Shown in pieces: positions 48,860-57,146 of a stretch of 64,000 nt of DNA. The stretch spans positions 1 to 64,000 of the forward strand of contig SCEJ01000004.1 in NCBI GenBank assembly GCA_004102785.1, written 5' to 3'. The first letter of the stretch is position 1. Every line of letters begins with the position of its first letter. Under the pieces are notes generated by a model that was not told the DNA's origin, searched no databases, and saw only the letters and a list, made by a program, of their open reading frames with translations. The translations under genes and the position numbers were made by a program. The stretch is from Muribaculaceae bacterium Isolate-013 (NCI). Lineage in GTDB: Bacteria; Bacteroidota; Bacteroidia; Bacteroidales; Muribaculaceae.

Positions 48860-49137
48860 TCTGCGTCCCCTTTCTTGTGAAAGTTTCTGCCGTCTTCATC
48901 GAGAATGTAAGGGCCATTCTCATTAAAGTCATAGAACAATCCTTCAGGGGTGCTGTAACCGAGATAATCCCAACGGTGCAAATAGTCGTTGTAAGCGTAT
49001 GAGGCGATGTTCTCGCCGCGCTGTTTGGCAAGTTCAAGAGGTCTGCGGCGGATTATTCGCCAATCTGCGGTCTGCCCTTTTTCGATGACATTGCTATATC
49101 TGTCACGAAACTCATAAGACACAATTTTGCTGCTCAT
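48856..49137 (-). CDS. Small protein of unknown function
   Basis: A 93-aa protein (MSSKIVSYEFRDRYSNVIEK...FHKKGDAE) rich in Tyr and charged residues, with the phrase WDYLGYSTPEGLFYDFNENG. Start and stop both overlap neighbours by four bases, so it is translated as part of the operon. Family not recognised. Confidence 0.55.
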   Translation of the reverse strand: MSSKIVSYEFRDRYSNVIEKGQTADWRIIRRRPLELAKQRGENIASYAYNDYLHRWDYLGYSTPEGLFYDFNENGPYILDEDGRNFHKKGDAE

Positions 49138-49568
49138 GCCTCACCCCCTTTCTGAATGTCAACTACGACATACGGCATACCGCCGGGGAAGCATTGCCAA
49201 AGTCCGCGTTGAAATACGAATTTGACTGCGCCGATAGCGATGCCGAGAGTAAGTAATTTGTCGCACATCTGATGTAAGTCAGTCCACCAAGTGCCGTCTG
49301 CTGTAACGCAGAGATTGAGAAATGACCAACCGCCGCCTCCTACCGCGTGAAATTCGCGGGGCAAGCAAGATAACATCGAGAGTATGTTGTCGCGGTTAGC
49401 CGTGACCTTATCGCGGTTAAAACCGGCTTGGATGACTACGCCGTGAATTACTTGTGTCGCTTTCTCTGATGATTCAGCGAGGCAGTCATAGAATACGGCC
49501 TCGACATTCTCGGATGTGAGCTGCATCGGCTCACGGAGAGTTATTGCGTTTGCTGTCTGATTTTCCAT
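49134..49568 (-). CDS. Phage protein of unknown function
   Basis: A 144-aa protein with LTSENVEAVFYDCLAESSEK, GVVIQAGFNRDKVTANRDNI, FHAVGGGGWSFLNLCVTADG and WTDLHQMCDKLLTLGIAIGA. The LTSENVxxVFxDCL and GxGGGWSFLNxC phrases are familiar to me from Bacteroidetes phage and ICE proteins annotated only as hypothetical. Likely cytosolic; role unknown. Confidence 0.6.
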   Translation of the reverse strand: MENQTANAITLREPMQLTSENVEAVFYDCLAESSEKATQVIHGVVIQAGFNRDKVTANRDNILSMLSCLPREFHAVGGGGWSFLNLCVTADGTWWTDLHQMCDKLLTLGIAIGAVKFVFQRGLWQCFPGGMPYVVVDIQKGGEA

Positions 49569-49572
49569 TCGA

Positions 49573-49845
49573 TTATCCTTTCATTCTGCCAAGAAAGGCA
49601 AGTTTAAGAATGCCGTACTGACGGCCGATGATTGCAAATTCAAGCATACAATCTTCATCGGCAATGTCATTGATGCGAAGTATCGGGTATCGCTCATTCG
49701 GAATATTGACAATCCAATAGTCATTCAGAGCGTCTTCATCAACAGTTTCAAAGAACTTGTTAAGACTGTCGAGTAGGTGCTGCTGCAAATAGTTTGTGCT
49801 ATATGCTGCTGCGATTTTGTCTTGATTGCGGAGTGCGTATCTCAT
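49573..49845 (-). CDS. Small protein of unknown function
   Basis: A 90-aa protein (MRYALRNQDKIAAAYSTNYL QQHLLDSLNKFFETVDEDAL...) with a final hydrophobic segment ILKLAFLGRMKG. The ATG at 49845 overlaps the upstream stop (ATGA), preferred to the longer frame starting at 49872. Function unknown. Confidence 0.55.
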   Translation of the reverse strand: MRYALRNQDKIAAAYSTNYLQQHLLDSLNKFFETVDEDALNDYWIVNIPNERYPILRINDIADEDCMLEFAIIGRQYGILKLAFLGRMKG

Positions 49846-50075
49846 TTGATTTCTTCGATGTTGATGTACCAATACGAGAGTGAGCGATTAAATATGCGCA
49901 CGTTTTCGATAAAGCCGCGTTCCTTGTCTTCTTCTCGGAGTAATGCAAATTGATTGCTGTATTTGTCGATATATCCGATTGCGTGAAACCACTTGCCGTT
50001 GTTGCGGTTGTAGCCTTTGACAAGTACGTGCATTCCGATTAGCGCGTCAGATAGTTCAAGTTCTTGCCACTTCAT
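49842..50075 (-). CDS. Small beta-rich protein
   Basis: A 77-aa protein (MKWQELELSDALIGMHVLVKGYNRNNGKW...) with a strand pattern resembling a small SH3/Tudor-like barrel (IGMHVLVKGY; FHAIGYIDKY; NQFALLREED; RSLSYWYINIEEIK). Four-base overlaps on both sides show operon coupling. No functional assignment. Confidence 0.5.
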   Translation of the reverse strand: MKWQELELSDALIGMHVLVKGYNRNNGKWFHAIGYIDKYSNQFALLREEDKERGFIENVRIFNRSLSYWYINIEEIK

Positions 50076-50590
50076 CGCGCTTCTCCTTTCTGCAACTCTG
50101 CAATAAGAGTTCGAGCTGCTATTTCTGCATCGTGGGCGGCACTTGTCATAACGCCGTCATCATAACAATCGGTAATTGCCGGATTGCTCAATATGCCGGT
50201 CAGTGCTGCGAGAGCTGCTTCAAACGTGCGCTGCTCCCAATCAATCTCAGGCTCAAATTGCAGAGCGCATGACGGAATCAGTCTACCGTCTACGGCTTTG
50301 TACGGATAGCCGGTGTATGTCATAGGCTCATCTTGAGGCATGACCTCTACAATTTCGCCGGTGGCTCTGATTCTCGCTTTCTTAAATGTTACCACGCGAG
50401 AGCCTACACGATGCACACCGTCTTTGAGGCGCGGCTTGATTCTTCCAGCTTCTGCGTCTTGTGATGCCCGGTGCATCCGAGCTTCAGCGGCGACACACGC
50501 TTTGCAGCGGTTCTTGTATGCTTTCGAGAAGTCTTGAATAGACTTCTTTTCGCCGCATACCTCGCATTTCTTTGTTTTTGGTTCAGTCAT
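50072..50590 (-). CDS. Zinc-finger protein of the replication operon
   Basis: A 172-aa protein with an N-terminal zinc finger, CEVCGEKKSIQDF then NRCKACVAAEARMH (C-x2-C...C-x2-C at about residues 9, 12, 29 and 32), resembling a short treble-clef. A middle strand region (VVTFKKARIRATGEIVEVMP) follows, then a helical C-terminus. It probably binds DNA or RNA. CAACGCAA lies one base before its start. Confidence 0.65.
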   Translation of the reverse strand: MTEPKTKKCEVCGEKKSIQDFSKAYKNRCKACVAAEARMHRASQDAEAGRIKPRLKDGVHRVGSRVVTFKKARIRATGEIVEVMPQDEPMTYTGYPYKAVDGRLIPSCALQFEPEIDWEQRTFEAALAALTGILSNPAITDCYDDGVMTSAAHDAEIAARTLIAELQKGEAR

Positions 50591-50604
50591 ATTGCGTTGT
50601 TGAT

Positions 50605-51414
50605 TTATCGGCGAGATTCGCCGGTTAGAGTGAGTATGTTGTAAGTCTTGAATCGGTCTTTTAATCGTCCGAATTGGTCGGCAAATTCCTCTTCAAGTTG
50701 TTTCTTGTCAAGATTCGTTGTGAGATGCCCGAACTTTCGTTGGTCGGGTGCTGTCATTGTCCAAATCTCATTTCGTGCGTGAATAAATTCGTTAGTGAGT
50801 TGCTTCGTGTCCATGCCGAAGAATAGTTTGCTTTCAATGCCAATGTCATTCAGGCACACGTTCATCGGCTGTGGCATGAAGCCGGTAGAGTTTTCTTCAT
50901 TGAAAGTGTATCGGTCAAGGTTGTTGTGAATTGTGTAGTAATTCACCATTTGCGTAACCGATAGATTGTGAAAGAAATTCGGATTGTTCGTATAGCGCAG
51001 ATACTCGGAGAATATCTGCATCATCAGCGTTTTGCCGGTGCCGACACCGCCCATGAGAAGTATATTCTTGCTGACTTTGTGACGCTTGCCAGGAAATACA
51101 CTCTCGCATAGGTCGCAGTCGTTGAAATAGTAGAGCAAGAATCGCAAAACATCTTTGTTATGCTCATCTACTACATATTGGCGGCGTTGACCGGCGAGGC
51201 AGATGTTGTTTGCAATATACATCAGCAAGCGCGAATGTACCGTGTAAACGGCCTTGTCCGTTAAGTCTGCAAACGGCTTCTTGCGCCGCTTCATGTCCGC
51301 AAGCACCCGATTCATTACAGGCTGCAATGTCATTGCAACGGCATTCTCGGCATCGCGCTTCCGCTTTGCTTCGACTTCTGCGATTTGTTCGGGTGTCAAT
51401 GTTGAATCAGTCAT
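50605..51414 (-). CDS. DnaC-like helicase loader ATPase
   Basis: A 269-aa AAA+ ATPase. Walker A is LLMGGVGTGKTLMMQIF (about residues 117-133), Walker B region NVCLNDIGIE (about 184-193), sensor LTTNLDKKQLEEEFADQFGR with the Arg finger LKDRF. The family loads replicative helicase onto the origin or acts as a host-helicase recruiter. It lies next to the DnaD-like initiator, as is common in phage replication modules; no phage helicase is seen, so host DnaB is presumably used. Confidence 0.87.
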   Translation of the reverse strand: MTDSTLTPEQIAEVEAKRKRDAENAVAMTLQPVMNRVLADMKRRKKPFADLTDKAVYTVHSRLLMYIANNICLAGQRRQYVVDEHNKDVLRFLLYYFNDCDLCESVFPGKRHKVSKNILLMGGVGTGKTLMMQIFSEYLRYTNNPNFFHNLSVTQMVNYYTIHNNLDRYTFNEENSTGFMPQPMNVCLNDIGIESKLFFGMDTKQLTNEFIHARNEIWTMTAPDQRKFGHLTTNLDKKQLEEEFADQFGRLKDRFKTYNILTLTGESRR

Positions 51415-51428
51415 TGCGTTTTGGAGAG

Positions 51429-52286
51429 TTAGTAATCCGAGCCGCCAAAATCAGTATCTGAATAATCTGGAGCTGCCGGAATTGATTTAATTGGTTCTAC
51501 TGTCTGCTGAAAAGCGATTGTCGGAAATTCAGTATCCCACCCGGACTGATTTATCCAAGTTTGCAGATGCTTGTATGACGGCACGAATCTTCCGGCGGTC
51601 ATTGCGTCTTCGTGGTACTTGATTTCTCTTTTGATTGCCGGAAGTAGCAACGGAATGATTTCGCGCCATGTCTTCGGGTATTTCTTCTTGAAGTTTTCAA
51701 ACTCTATCTTGTGGCCGCGCTTTGTGCCGGGGTAGACTTTGCGGAAGTCTTCAAAAGCCGTTTCGAGTTCTGAAAAATCTTCATCATCGCTTTTTGTTTG
51801 TTTTTTATCTATAATATTTCTTATATTCTTTATTTCTTTATTTGTGTCCGCTGGGCTGTCCGCTACGTTATCCGCAAGGTTGTCCGCGAGGTTGTCCGCT
51901 ATTATGATTGTTGATTGTGTGCATTGTTCTGACATTTCGCCGTTTAACTTGTCCGAAAGGTTGTCCGCTGCTTGGTGCTTTTCGTAATTGCATATTGTGA
52001 TTATACTGATATTGCGCATTGAGGTCTTTGTAATCATCTTCTCTTCCTGAAGCATCTTCAAAAATGCGATTACGGTATTGTGACCGACCCCCCAACGCTT
52101 CACAAGGTACGAGATTGATGCGACAAGCTGACCGCGTTTGATTTCGATAAGCCGAGAGCCGACAAGTTGCTTTGAATCTTCCCATGAAGCCATGAAGAGC
52201 AAGTCAAGCCACCATTTGAGGCGGTCTGCATCTTGCCAAATCCAATGCTTCGGCAACTCTCGGCTTATCTTAATCCAACCGTTCAT
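51429..52286 (-). CDS. DnaD-like replication initiator with winged helix
   Basis: A 285-aa protein. The N-terminus is a winged helix (NGWIKISRELPKHWIWQDADRLKWW; RGQLVASISYLVKRWGVGHN TVIAFLKMLQEE), which is the usual start of phage DnaD/primosome initiators. The middle holds degenerate repeats ADNLADNLADNVADSPAD, encoded by repeated GTTGTCCGC units on plus. The C-terminal part (KKYPKTWREIIPLLLPAIKR; FVPSYKHLQTWINQ SGW) is a DNA-binding tail seen in related proteins. The replication origin of such phages often lies inside this kind of gene, and the repeats are a candidate. It overlaps the VR2 gene by four bases. Confidence 0.8.
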   Translation of the reverse strand: MNGWIKISRELPKHWIWQDADRLKWWLDLLFMASWEDSKQLVGSRLIEIKRGQLVASISYLVKRWGVGHNTVIAFLKMLQEEKMITKTSMRNISIITICNYEKHQAADNLSDKLNGEMSEQCTQSTIIIADNLADNLADNVADSPADTNKEIKNIRNIIDKKQTKSDDEDFSELETAFEDFRKVYPGTKRGHKIEFENFKKKYPKTWREIIPLLLPAIKREIKYHEDAMTAGRFVPSYKHLQTWINQSGWDTEFPTIAFQQTVEPIKSIPAAPDYSDTDFGGSDY

Positions 52287-52924
52287 GCAAAGATGAAGTC
52301 ACGCCAAATTTCGATGAATTGTTTTCCGGCATATTCTGCAAGTTCACGTGTTTTGAAGGCAAGCCGAGCCGCGCTACTCGAGTACGCGTCCGATGATGCG
52401 CTATACGCGTACGCATAGGCGATGCCGCCATACGCACTGGCGCTGTACGATGACCGACCGACAACACGGCATACAGTAGCCTTTTCTTCATCGTCCATTT
52501 CGTTGAAGCCTTCTTCCGTCACAAGGCTAAACCACGGTGCATAACGCCATTCTCCTTTCTCAAATTTCGGCTCCCAGCCCTCGTTCAGAGCTGCAACTAT
52601 GATGCGCATTTTCAGGTAAGCGGTAATATCCGTCATATCGACAAAATTGCCGTTCATCTGCTGCTCATATTGCTTGTAGTGCTGCACAAGTGGATGAGCT
52701 TCGCCGAGTGCGGCCACTGCGTCCTCAAATGTCTTGATGCGCTCGGTAATTGGGCGGTTGTCTTCTGCGAGTTTGATGTGCGCTTCTTCGATGACATAAG
52801 TCTTCTGCGTAGCATCGAAAGTCACGCCGTAGAGATACGGTTCGCGTGTTTCATCGACTACATCGGTAATTACGCCGGACTGGTCGAACACTGTAACTTT
52901 GTCGTTTAATTTCAGATTTTTCAT
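52283..52924 (-). CDS. Second DGR target: 213-aa early protein with internal VR
   Basis: A soluble protein of the replication operon. Residues 1-60 look like a small beta barrel (LNDKVTVFDQSGVITDVVDE; YLYGVTFDATQKTYVIEEAH), 60-130 are helical (ERIKTFEDAVAALGEAHPLV; TAYLKMRIIVAALNEGWEP), then WRYAPWFSLV. The VR at residues about 152-188 (CRVVGRSS...ARLAF) follows, and the C-terminus RELAEYAGKQFIEIWRDFIF. From memory, Bacteroidetes phages have non-variable relatives ending RLCFK-x-RELAEYAGKQF, so the DGR has entered a family that normally has no VR. No signal peptide is seen. ATGA overlaps on both sides place it firmly in the early operon. Its role is unknown. Confidence 0.88.
   Translation of the reverse strand: MKNLKLNDKVTVFDQSGVITDVVDETREPYLYGVTFDATQKTYVIEEAHIKLAEDNRPITERIKTFEDAVAALGEAHPLVQHYKQYEQQMNGNFVDMTDITAYLKMRIIVAALNEGWEPKFEKGEWRYAPWFSLVTEEGFNEMDDEEKATVCRVVGRSSYSASAYGGIAYAYAYSASSDAYSSSAARLAFKTRELAEYAGKQFIEIWRDFIFA
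52359..52471 (-). repeat. DGR variable repeat 2 (VR2), remote
   Basis: 113 bp aligned without gaps to TR 8118-8230. Eleven substitutions, all at template adenines: five A-to-T and six A-to-G on the coding strand, at TR positions 8133, 8136, 8143, 8149, 8160, 8164, 8170, 8191, 8196, 8202 and 8206. Reading frame relative to TR is the same as in VR1. On plus it is preceded by GAAG (52355-52358), identical to VR1 and different from TR (GTTT), a probable IMH. Confidence 0.95.
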
Positions 52925-53094
52925 TGTTTCGATTTGTCTATTTTATCGAGTTTTGGTAATATTTGGTATTTGAGTAATCTCACAGTGTTTGTGAGGCGCA
53001 AACTCTTCCTGACTTTCTTTTCATCTACTGCGTCAAGCAAGCGCGGAATATGTCTGCAAAGTGTAGTGATTAAATCATTCGGCACGGTCTTCAT
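52921..53094 (-). CDS. Small basic protein
   Basis: A 57-aa basic helical protein (MKTVPNDLITTLCRHIPRLL DAVDEKK...KLDKIDKSKQ). Its start overlaps the nuclease stop by one base and its stop overlaps the VR2-gene start by four, so it is clearly translated in the operon. The phrase LRLTNTVRLLKYQILPKL is suggestive of small phage proteins of unknown role. Translational coupling to the second DGR target makes it a candidate partner. Confidence 0.6.
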   Translation of the reverse strand: MKTVPNDLITTLCRHIPRLLDAVDEKKVRKSLRLTNTVRLLKYQILPKLDKIDKSKQ

Positions 53095-53834
53095 CAGTAT
53101 GGCAGTTTAGATACGTTGATTTCAATGCCCGAATTTGCCACGTAAACCGGCTTTCCTACGGCTTTCGCTATTCGGGTGCGGAATTGTTCAGCGTCTGCGT
53201 GTCGGCCTGATAGGTGGAGCAATACCACTTCATTTACGGCTTTGAGGTCAGATGATAGAAGTATCTGCTCGGTTGTCTTGATTTCCATGTGTGATTCAAG
53301 CAAGCGTTCACGTGTGCTGCTTAATGTTCGGCCGTTGCTGATTGCGTCTTCAAGAAGTTCATCGGAGTAATTGGCTTCGAGCATGATATGGCTTAAACCG
53401 GCAATGCGGTATTCAAGCATCATCGTGTCGGTAATGAAAAGGAGTTTGCCCATTTCTGAATGTTCAATTACGAATCCGAGGCACGGCACATCGTGAACTA
53501 CCGGGAGCGCATAGACTTTGAAGCCGCCCACTTTGTAGCCGTGCATCGGTTCGATATTCTTGCAGAAGACGCGATTTTTCAGCGTTGGGAATGAGTTAAA
53601 CACATCTTCAAGTGCCAGCACCCGGATTCCGCATTTCAGAAACTCCGGCAAATACTTTGAGTGGTCGCGATGCTGATGCGACACGATGCACCCGGCAATA
53701 TTGCTGATGTCGAATTTCAGAGCTTTTTTGACCTCTATCATAGGCAGTCCGCATTCGATAATAAGCACTTCATTTGAGGCTTTCAGAATATAACAGTTGC
53801 CGTGAGATGAGCTGCCGAGGCATATAAGTTTCAT
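53094..53834 (-). CDS. Metallo-beta-lactamase-fold nuclease (YycJ-like)
   Basis: A 246-aa metallo-hydrolase with the signature SHQHRDHSKYL (HxHxDH, about residues 52-59), LGSSSHGNCYIL at the N-terminus, further ligands at LPVVHDVPCLGF, FITDTMM and LSGRHADAEQF. The layout matches YycJ/WalJ-like MBL exonucleases that phages carry next to RecT. It probably provides the 5'-3' exonuclease for recombination or processes DNA ends. Located between RecT and the small basic gene. Confidence 0.83.
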   Translation of the reverse strand: MKLICLGSSSHGNCYILKASNEVLIIECGLPMIEVKKALKFDISNIAGCIVSHQHRDHSKYLPEFLKCGIRVLALEDVFNSFPTLKNRVFCKNIEPMHGYKVGGFKVYALPVVHDVPCLGFVIEHSEMGKLLFITDTMMLEYRIAGLSHIMLEANYSDELLEDAISNGRTLSSTRERLLESHMEIKTTEQILLSSDLKAVNEVVLLHLSGRHADAEQFRTRIAKAVGKPVYVANSGIEINVSKLPY

Positions 53835-53852
53835 CTGAGTTCTGATTTAGCG

Positions 53853-54812
53853 TTAATAACCGGGGGTGGGCTTTGTGTCAGCTTCAGCGGCGGCGTTGTT
53901 GGTCGCAGTCTTGACCTCGCCGGTTTCGGTATCGACTTCTTCAAAGTCTACTGTCGTAGAATCAAGGTCGAGTTGTTGCGCGTCTGCTATCTGGAGCGTG
54001 TCATTGCGCGATATGAGAGCGCGGTTCTCGGCTTCGGTGTCATGGCCGATAGCGTTCTGCATCTTGATAGAGAGATAGCCGTATTTCGAGATAAGGCGGC
54101 GAATGACGGTCTTTAATGCCATGTCGTTGAAGTTGCCCTCCCAACCGACACTCTTTGATACAATGCCGTCATTGGCTTTTGCGATGAGCTGCGCAACGGT
54201 CGTTTCTTTCTTGATGCCGGGTGCATAGCGTTTGGCGTACTTTGCCATTTCCTCAACCGACATAAAGAGCGTTTTTGAATAGCCGTTGAGAAGTTGGAAA
54301 TAACAAAAGTAGCCGACCACTTTGTCTGATGTGCGCTTGCCGTCAAGAGCGACTTCGCCTGATAGACGGTTGACTGTGCGCAGTTCGCCCTCATATACCA
54401 TATCGGCATTGATTGTGCGATACTGCCCGGTGCGCATTGCGAGTTGGATATAACCCTTGTAGCCTGGTATGAATGTCGGGGTCGGTACGGTTACATAGTC
54501 AACGCGGCCGGTCTGCGGGTCGGTTACTTTCTTCTTGTTCTTGTAGACTACGATATACGCGAATCCGAGTGAGCGACTAACCGGCAAGTCAAGGACGGCG
54601 GCTTTCAGAGCCTCCATGACTATCGCGTTAGGATTGCACTCCTGAAGCGACTTGTCGCCGTTGTAGAGGTCGATGATTGATGCAATGAACAAGTCTTTGT
54701 TCTCTGCGAGTGCATTTTGGAATTGTTCTTGTACGCTCTCTGCGTTCAGTACGGCCTTAAGTTTCGCAATTCCGGTCTGACCGGCTTGTGCGATTTGATT
54801 GTTTTCTGCCAT
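53853..54812 (-). CDS. recT: RecT-family single-strand annealing protein
   Basis: A 319-aa annealase: helical N-terminus (AKLKAVLNAESVQEQFQNALAEN), FIASIIDLYNGDKSLQECNPNAIVMEALKAAVLDLPVSRSLGFAY, FIPGYKGYIQLAMRTGQY, YFQLLNGYSKTLFMSVEEMA and WEGNFNDMALKTVIRRLISKYG, all typical RecT segments in order. It anneals complementary ssDNA during phage recombination. Because DGR homing needs cDNA to replace VR, an annealase in the same phage might also help, though this is speculation. Confidence 0.93.
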   Translation of the reverse strand: MAENNQIAQAGQTGIAKLKAVLNAESVQEQFQNALAENKDLFIASIIDLYNGDKSLQECNPNAIVMEALKAAVLDLPVSRSLGFAYIVVYKNKKKVTDPQTGRVDYVTVPTPTFIPGYKGYIQLAMRTGQYRTINADMVYEGELRTVNRLSGEVALDGKRTSDKVVGYFCYFQLLNGYSKTLFMSVEEMAKYAKRYAPGIKKETTVAQLIAKANDGIVSKSVGWEGNFNDMALKTVIRRLISKYGYLSIKMQNAIGHDTEAENRALISRNDTLQIADAQQLDLDSTTVDFEEVDTETGEVKTATNNAAAEADTKPTPGY

Positions 54813-54814
54813 GA

Positions 54815-55099
54815 TTACTTATTGATGATGTTGTCTAATGCTACACTCATTGCCACGTGCCGGAACACGCCTTTTGTCTGCGGTTGAGTAGCAAAGTCGT
54901 GAAGTGCCGACATTGCTTCTTTGGTGCGTCCGCTTATTCCGATTACGTTAGCGGATGAGTCTTCGGTTACTTCTTCGGCGGCGAGTATAATGATTGCACG
55001 ATGCTTGCCGTCTTGTGCGCTCTCAATCATAGTTGAGAGTTCTTTTGCGACTTCGGTTGCTTTGTTCAGAAAGTCGCTTTTCAGAATTGATTCTGCCAT
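54815..55099 (-). CDS. Small protein of recombination operon
   Basis: A 94-aa protein (MAESILKSDFLNKATEVAKELS; AIIILAAEEVTEDSSANVIGISGRT; FATQPQTKGVFRHVAMSVALDNII) lying between RecT and the SbcC-like gene. It appears alpha/beta and may be a recombination accessory. CAACGCAA is one base before the ATG. Family not recognised. Confidence 0.6.
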   Translation of the reverse strand: MAESILKSDFLNKATEVAKELSTMIESAQDGKHRAIIILAAEEVTEDSSANVIGISGRTKEAMSALHDFATQPQTKGVFRHVAMSVALDNIINK

Positions 55100-55119
55100 T
55101 TTGCGTTGATTTTATGGGG

Positions 55120-57138
55120 TTAATGAAATAAGTTCTTTTGAGCATTGCCGTCTTCGATGATGAGTTTATCATCGCGTGAAACGACAAGGCAGATGACTTG
55201 TGATTTCATCGGTACGATGTCATTCACTGATTCGGCGTTGTCAACGAATATCGGCGCATATACGCCCTGCGACTTGCAGATTGCGTTGATTATGTCTAAG
55301 CCGATGATGATGCGCTCTGCATTGCTGCAAGTGCTGTACGGCTTTCCGTTGAGAGTGGCCTCGCACGTTTCCTTTTCTGCTCCGTTGATTGCAGTCGCTA
55401 TCCAACGGAAGCGCACGATTGAGAAAAGACCGTTTATTCTTGCTTCGATTGCTGCGCTTCTTGCTTTGCTAAATTCGGCAATGGTAAATTCGGCTTTTTC
55501 AAGTTCGGCGATTTCTGCGTTCAGGGTCTGATACTGTTTTTCAAGTTCAGAGATTCGAGATTTCGCACGGTCGTTACTTTCACGTTTGCCGAGCCGGACT
55601 GTAAGAGATTCGATTTCTCTTGTCAGTTCATCGCGCTTTGATTTCAGTTCGGCATTGCTTGTTTTGGGCGCGTCTGCCGCCGTTTGTGATTCGAGTTGAG
55701 CGATTGCATCATCAATGCTCTTAATCTCGGTGTCAGCGGCGAGAATGGGCGTAACATCAGGCTCGGTCAGTTCTGCTTTCAGAGCTTCGGAGTTTTCAAG
55801 TTCGGCGATGCGCTTGTTGCGGTTCTCAATGCGCTCTTTGGCCTCGGTAATCTGATTCTCATACCGGGCGCGTTTGTCGTTGTTCGCTTTGCCGAGCCGG
55901 GAGTTTTCGGCGATTTCTCCTGCAACTCGCTCCTGACGCTTTCCACGCTCATTCTCAAAGTTCCGAAGCATTGCAGCTTCTTTTTCTTCGATGTCTGCGA
56001 CTTCGAGAGGTCGGCCGCAAGTCGGGCATACAAACTGCGATTCATCGAATGTCAGTTGTTCAGCTTTGATGCTGTCGCTTTTCTTGTGAAGACTGTAAAA
56101 GTCTGCGATGAGCCGTTCACGTGTTGCCGCGCATTCTCTGACTTCGCGCTCGGCGGTCTGAATCGTTACGCCGTCAGTTTCATTTTCGCGTTTGAGCGTC
56201 TGAATCTGATGCTTGATTTCATCGCGGCGTTGCTTCTGCTCATAGTAGCCTTTTCGAGCTTCATCGGTAAGCGTGTTGATGCGCTCAACTCGCTTTTTCC
56301 GAAGTTCTCCTATCTGCATGGTAGCATCTAATCTCTTGCGGTCAGCGGCGCGTTGTGCTTCTGATGCTTCTTCGAGCTGCGCTTCAATGCCGGTACGTTC
56401 TTCGCGCTTTTGTTCGCGCTGTGATTCAAGAGCCGACCAATCTTCTTCATCGGCCAAATCGCGCTTCTTTTCATCTATGCGGTCGGGTATACCTGCGATT
56501 TCAGCGTTGAGCCGAGATTTCTTCGCCGAGATTTCTTTCTTGTATTCATCAAGCGTCTTGCCGGTAATCTCTTTCAGCAAAGCCTCAAAGTCTTCATTTC
56601 CGGCTGCAATCTCGCTGTCAGAGATTGTACCGGCCATTTTCGAGAGCATCGCTTTTTGAGCGTCTGCCGACTGTGCCGTGAAGTATGTCGGGGACGTGAT
56701 GAACTTAAATACGGTTTCATTGCAGATGTCGGCGATTTTCGCTTCATATTCACGTGCGCTGCATGGCACATCGTTGTAAAAGCGTTCTTCTTCATTGCCG
56801 GTAAATACCGGGTCGGTCTGCCCGGCACGTTTAACCCACTTTTCAGTGAAGCGGCGTGTCAGTCTGATTTCTTCGCCGTTAACTGTGATGACGGCCGATA
56901 CTTCGTGCGGTATCTGCGGAATGATGATGCCGGCGTTGTCAATCGTTTTCAGGTCGAATTTCTTGCGGTCTTGACTGTCTTTGCCAAACAGTAGCCACGT
57001 GAAAGCATCGAAGACGGTAGTCTTGCCTGAGCCGTTTCGCCCGAAGATGTTTGTGAGGCTCTGATTGAAGTCAATCGAGAGTTCACGCGCTCCCTTGAAG
57101 TTCAGGAGAGTGATTCTTTTGAGGATGATTTCTTTCAT
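55120..57138 (-). CDS. SbcC/Rad50-like SMC-type ATPase
   Basis: A 672-aa ATPase with N-terminal Walker A NIFGRNGSGKTTVFDAF (GRNGSGKTT at 33-41), long coiled-coil arms, a zinc hook CPTCGRPLEVADIEEK near residue 371, and a C-terminal lobe with the signature-like TCSNAERIIIGLDIINAI and Walker B YAPIFVDNAESVNDI. Phage SbcC relatives work with a nuclease on DNA ends; no SbcD is present here, and the MBL-fold nuclease may partner it. It is transcribed before RecT in the recombination block. Confidence 0.9.
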   Translation of the reverse strand: MKEIILKRITLLNFKGARELSIDFNQSLTNIFGRNGSGKTTVFDAFTWLLFGKDSQDRKKFDLKTIDNAGIIIPQIPHEVSAVITVNGEEIRLTRRFTEKWVKRAGQTDPVFTGNEEERFYNDVPCSAREYEAKIADICNETVFKFITSPTYFTAQSADAQKAMLSKMAGTISDSEIAAGNEDFEALLKEITGKTLDEYKKEISAKKSRLNAEIAGIPDRIDEKKRDLADEEDWSALESQREQKREERTGIEAQLEEASEAQRAADRKRLDATMQIGELRKKRVERINTLTDEARKGYYEQKQRRDEIKHQIQTLKRENETDGVTIQTAEREVRECAATRERLIADFYSLHKKSDSIKAEQLTFDESQFVCPTCGRPLEVADIEEKEAAMLRNFENERGKRQERVAGEIAENSRLGKANNDKRARYENQITEAKERIENRNKRIAELENSEALKAELTEPDVTPILAADTEIKSIDDAIAQLESQTAADAPKTSNAELKSKRDELTREIESLTVRLGKRESNDRAKSRISELEKQYQTLNAEIAELEKAEFTIAEFSKARSAAIEARINGLFSIVRFRWIATAINGAEKETCEATLNGKPYSTCSNAERIIIGLDIINAICKSQGVYAPIFVDNAESVNDIVPMKSQVICLVVSRDDKLIIEDGNAQKNLFH

Positions 57139-57146
57139 TGCGTGAG

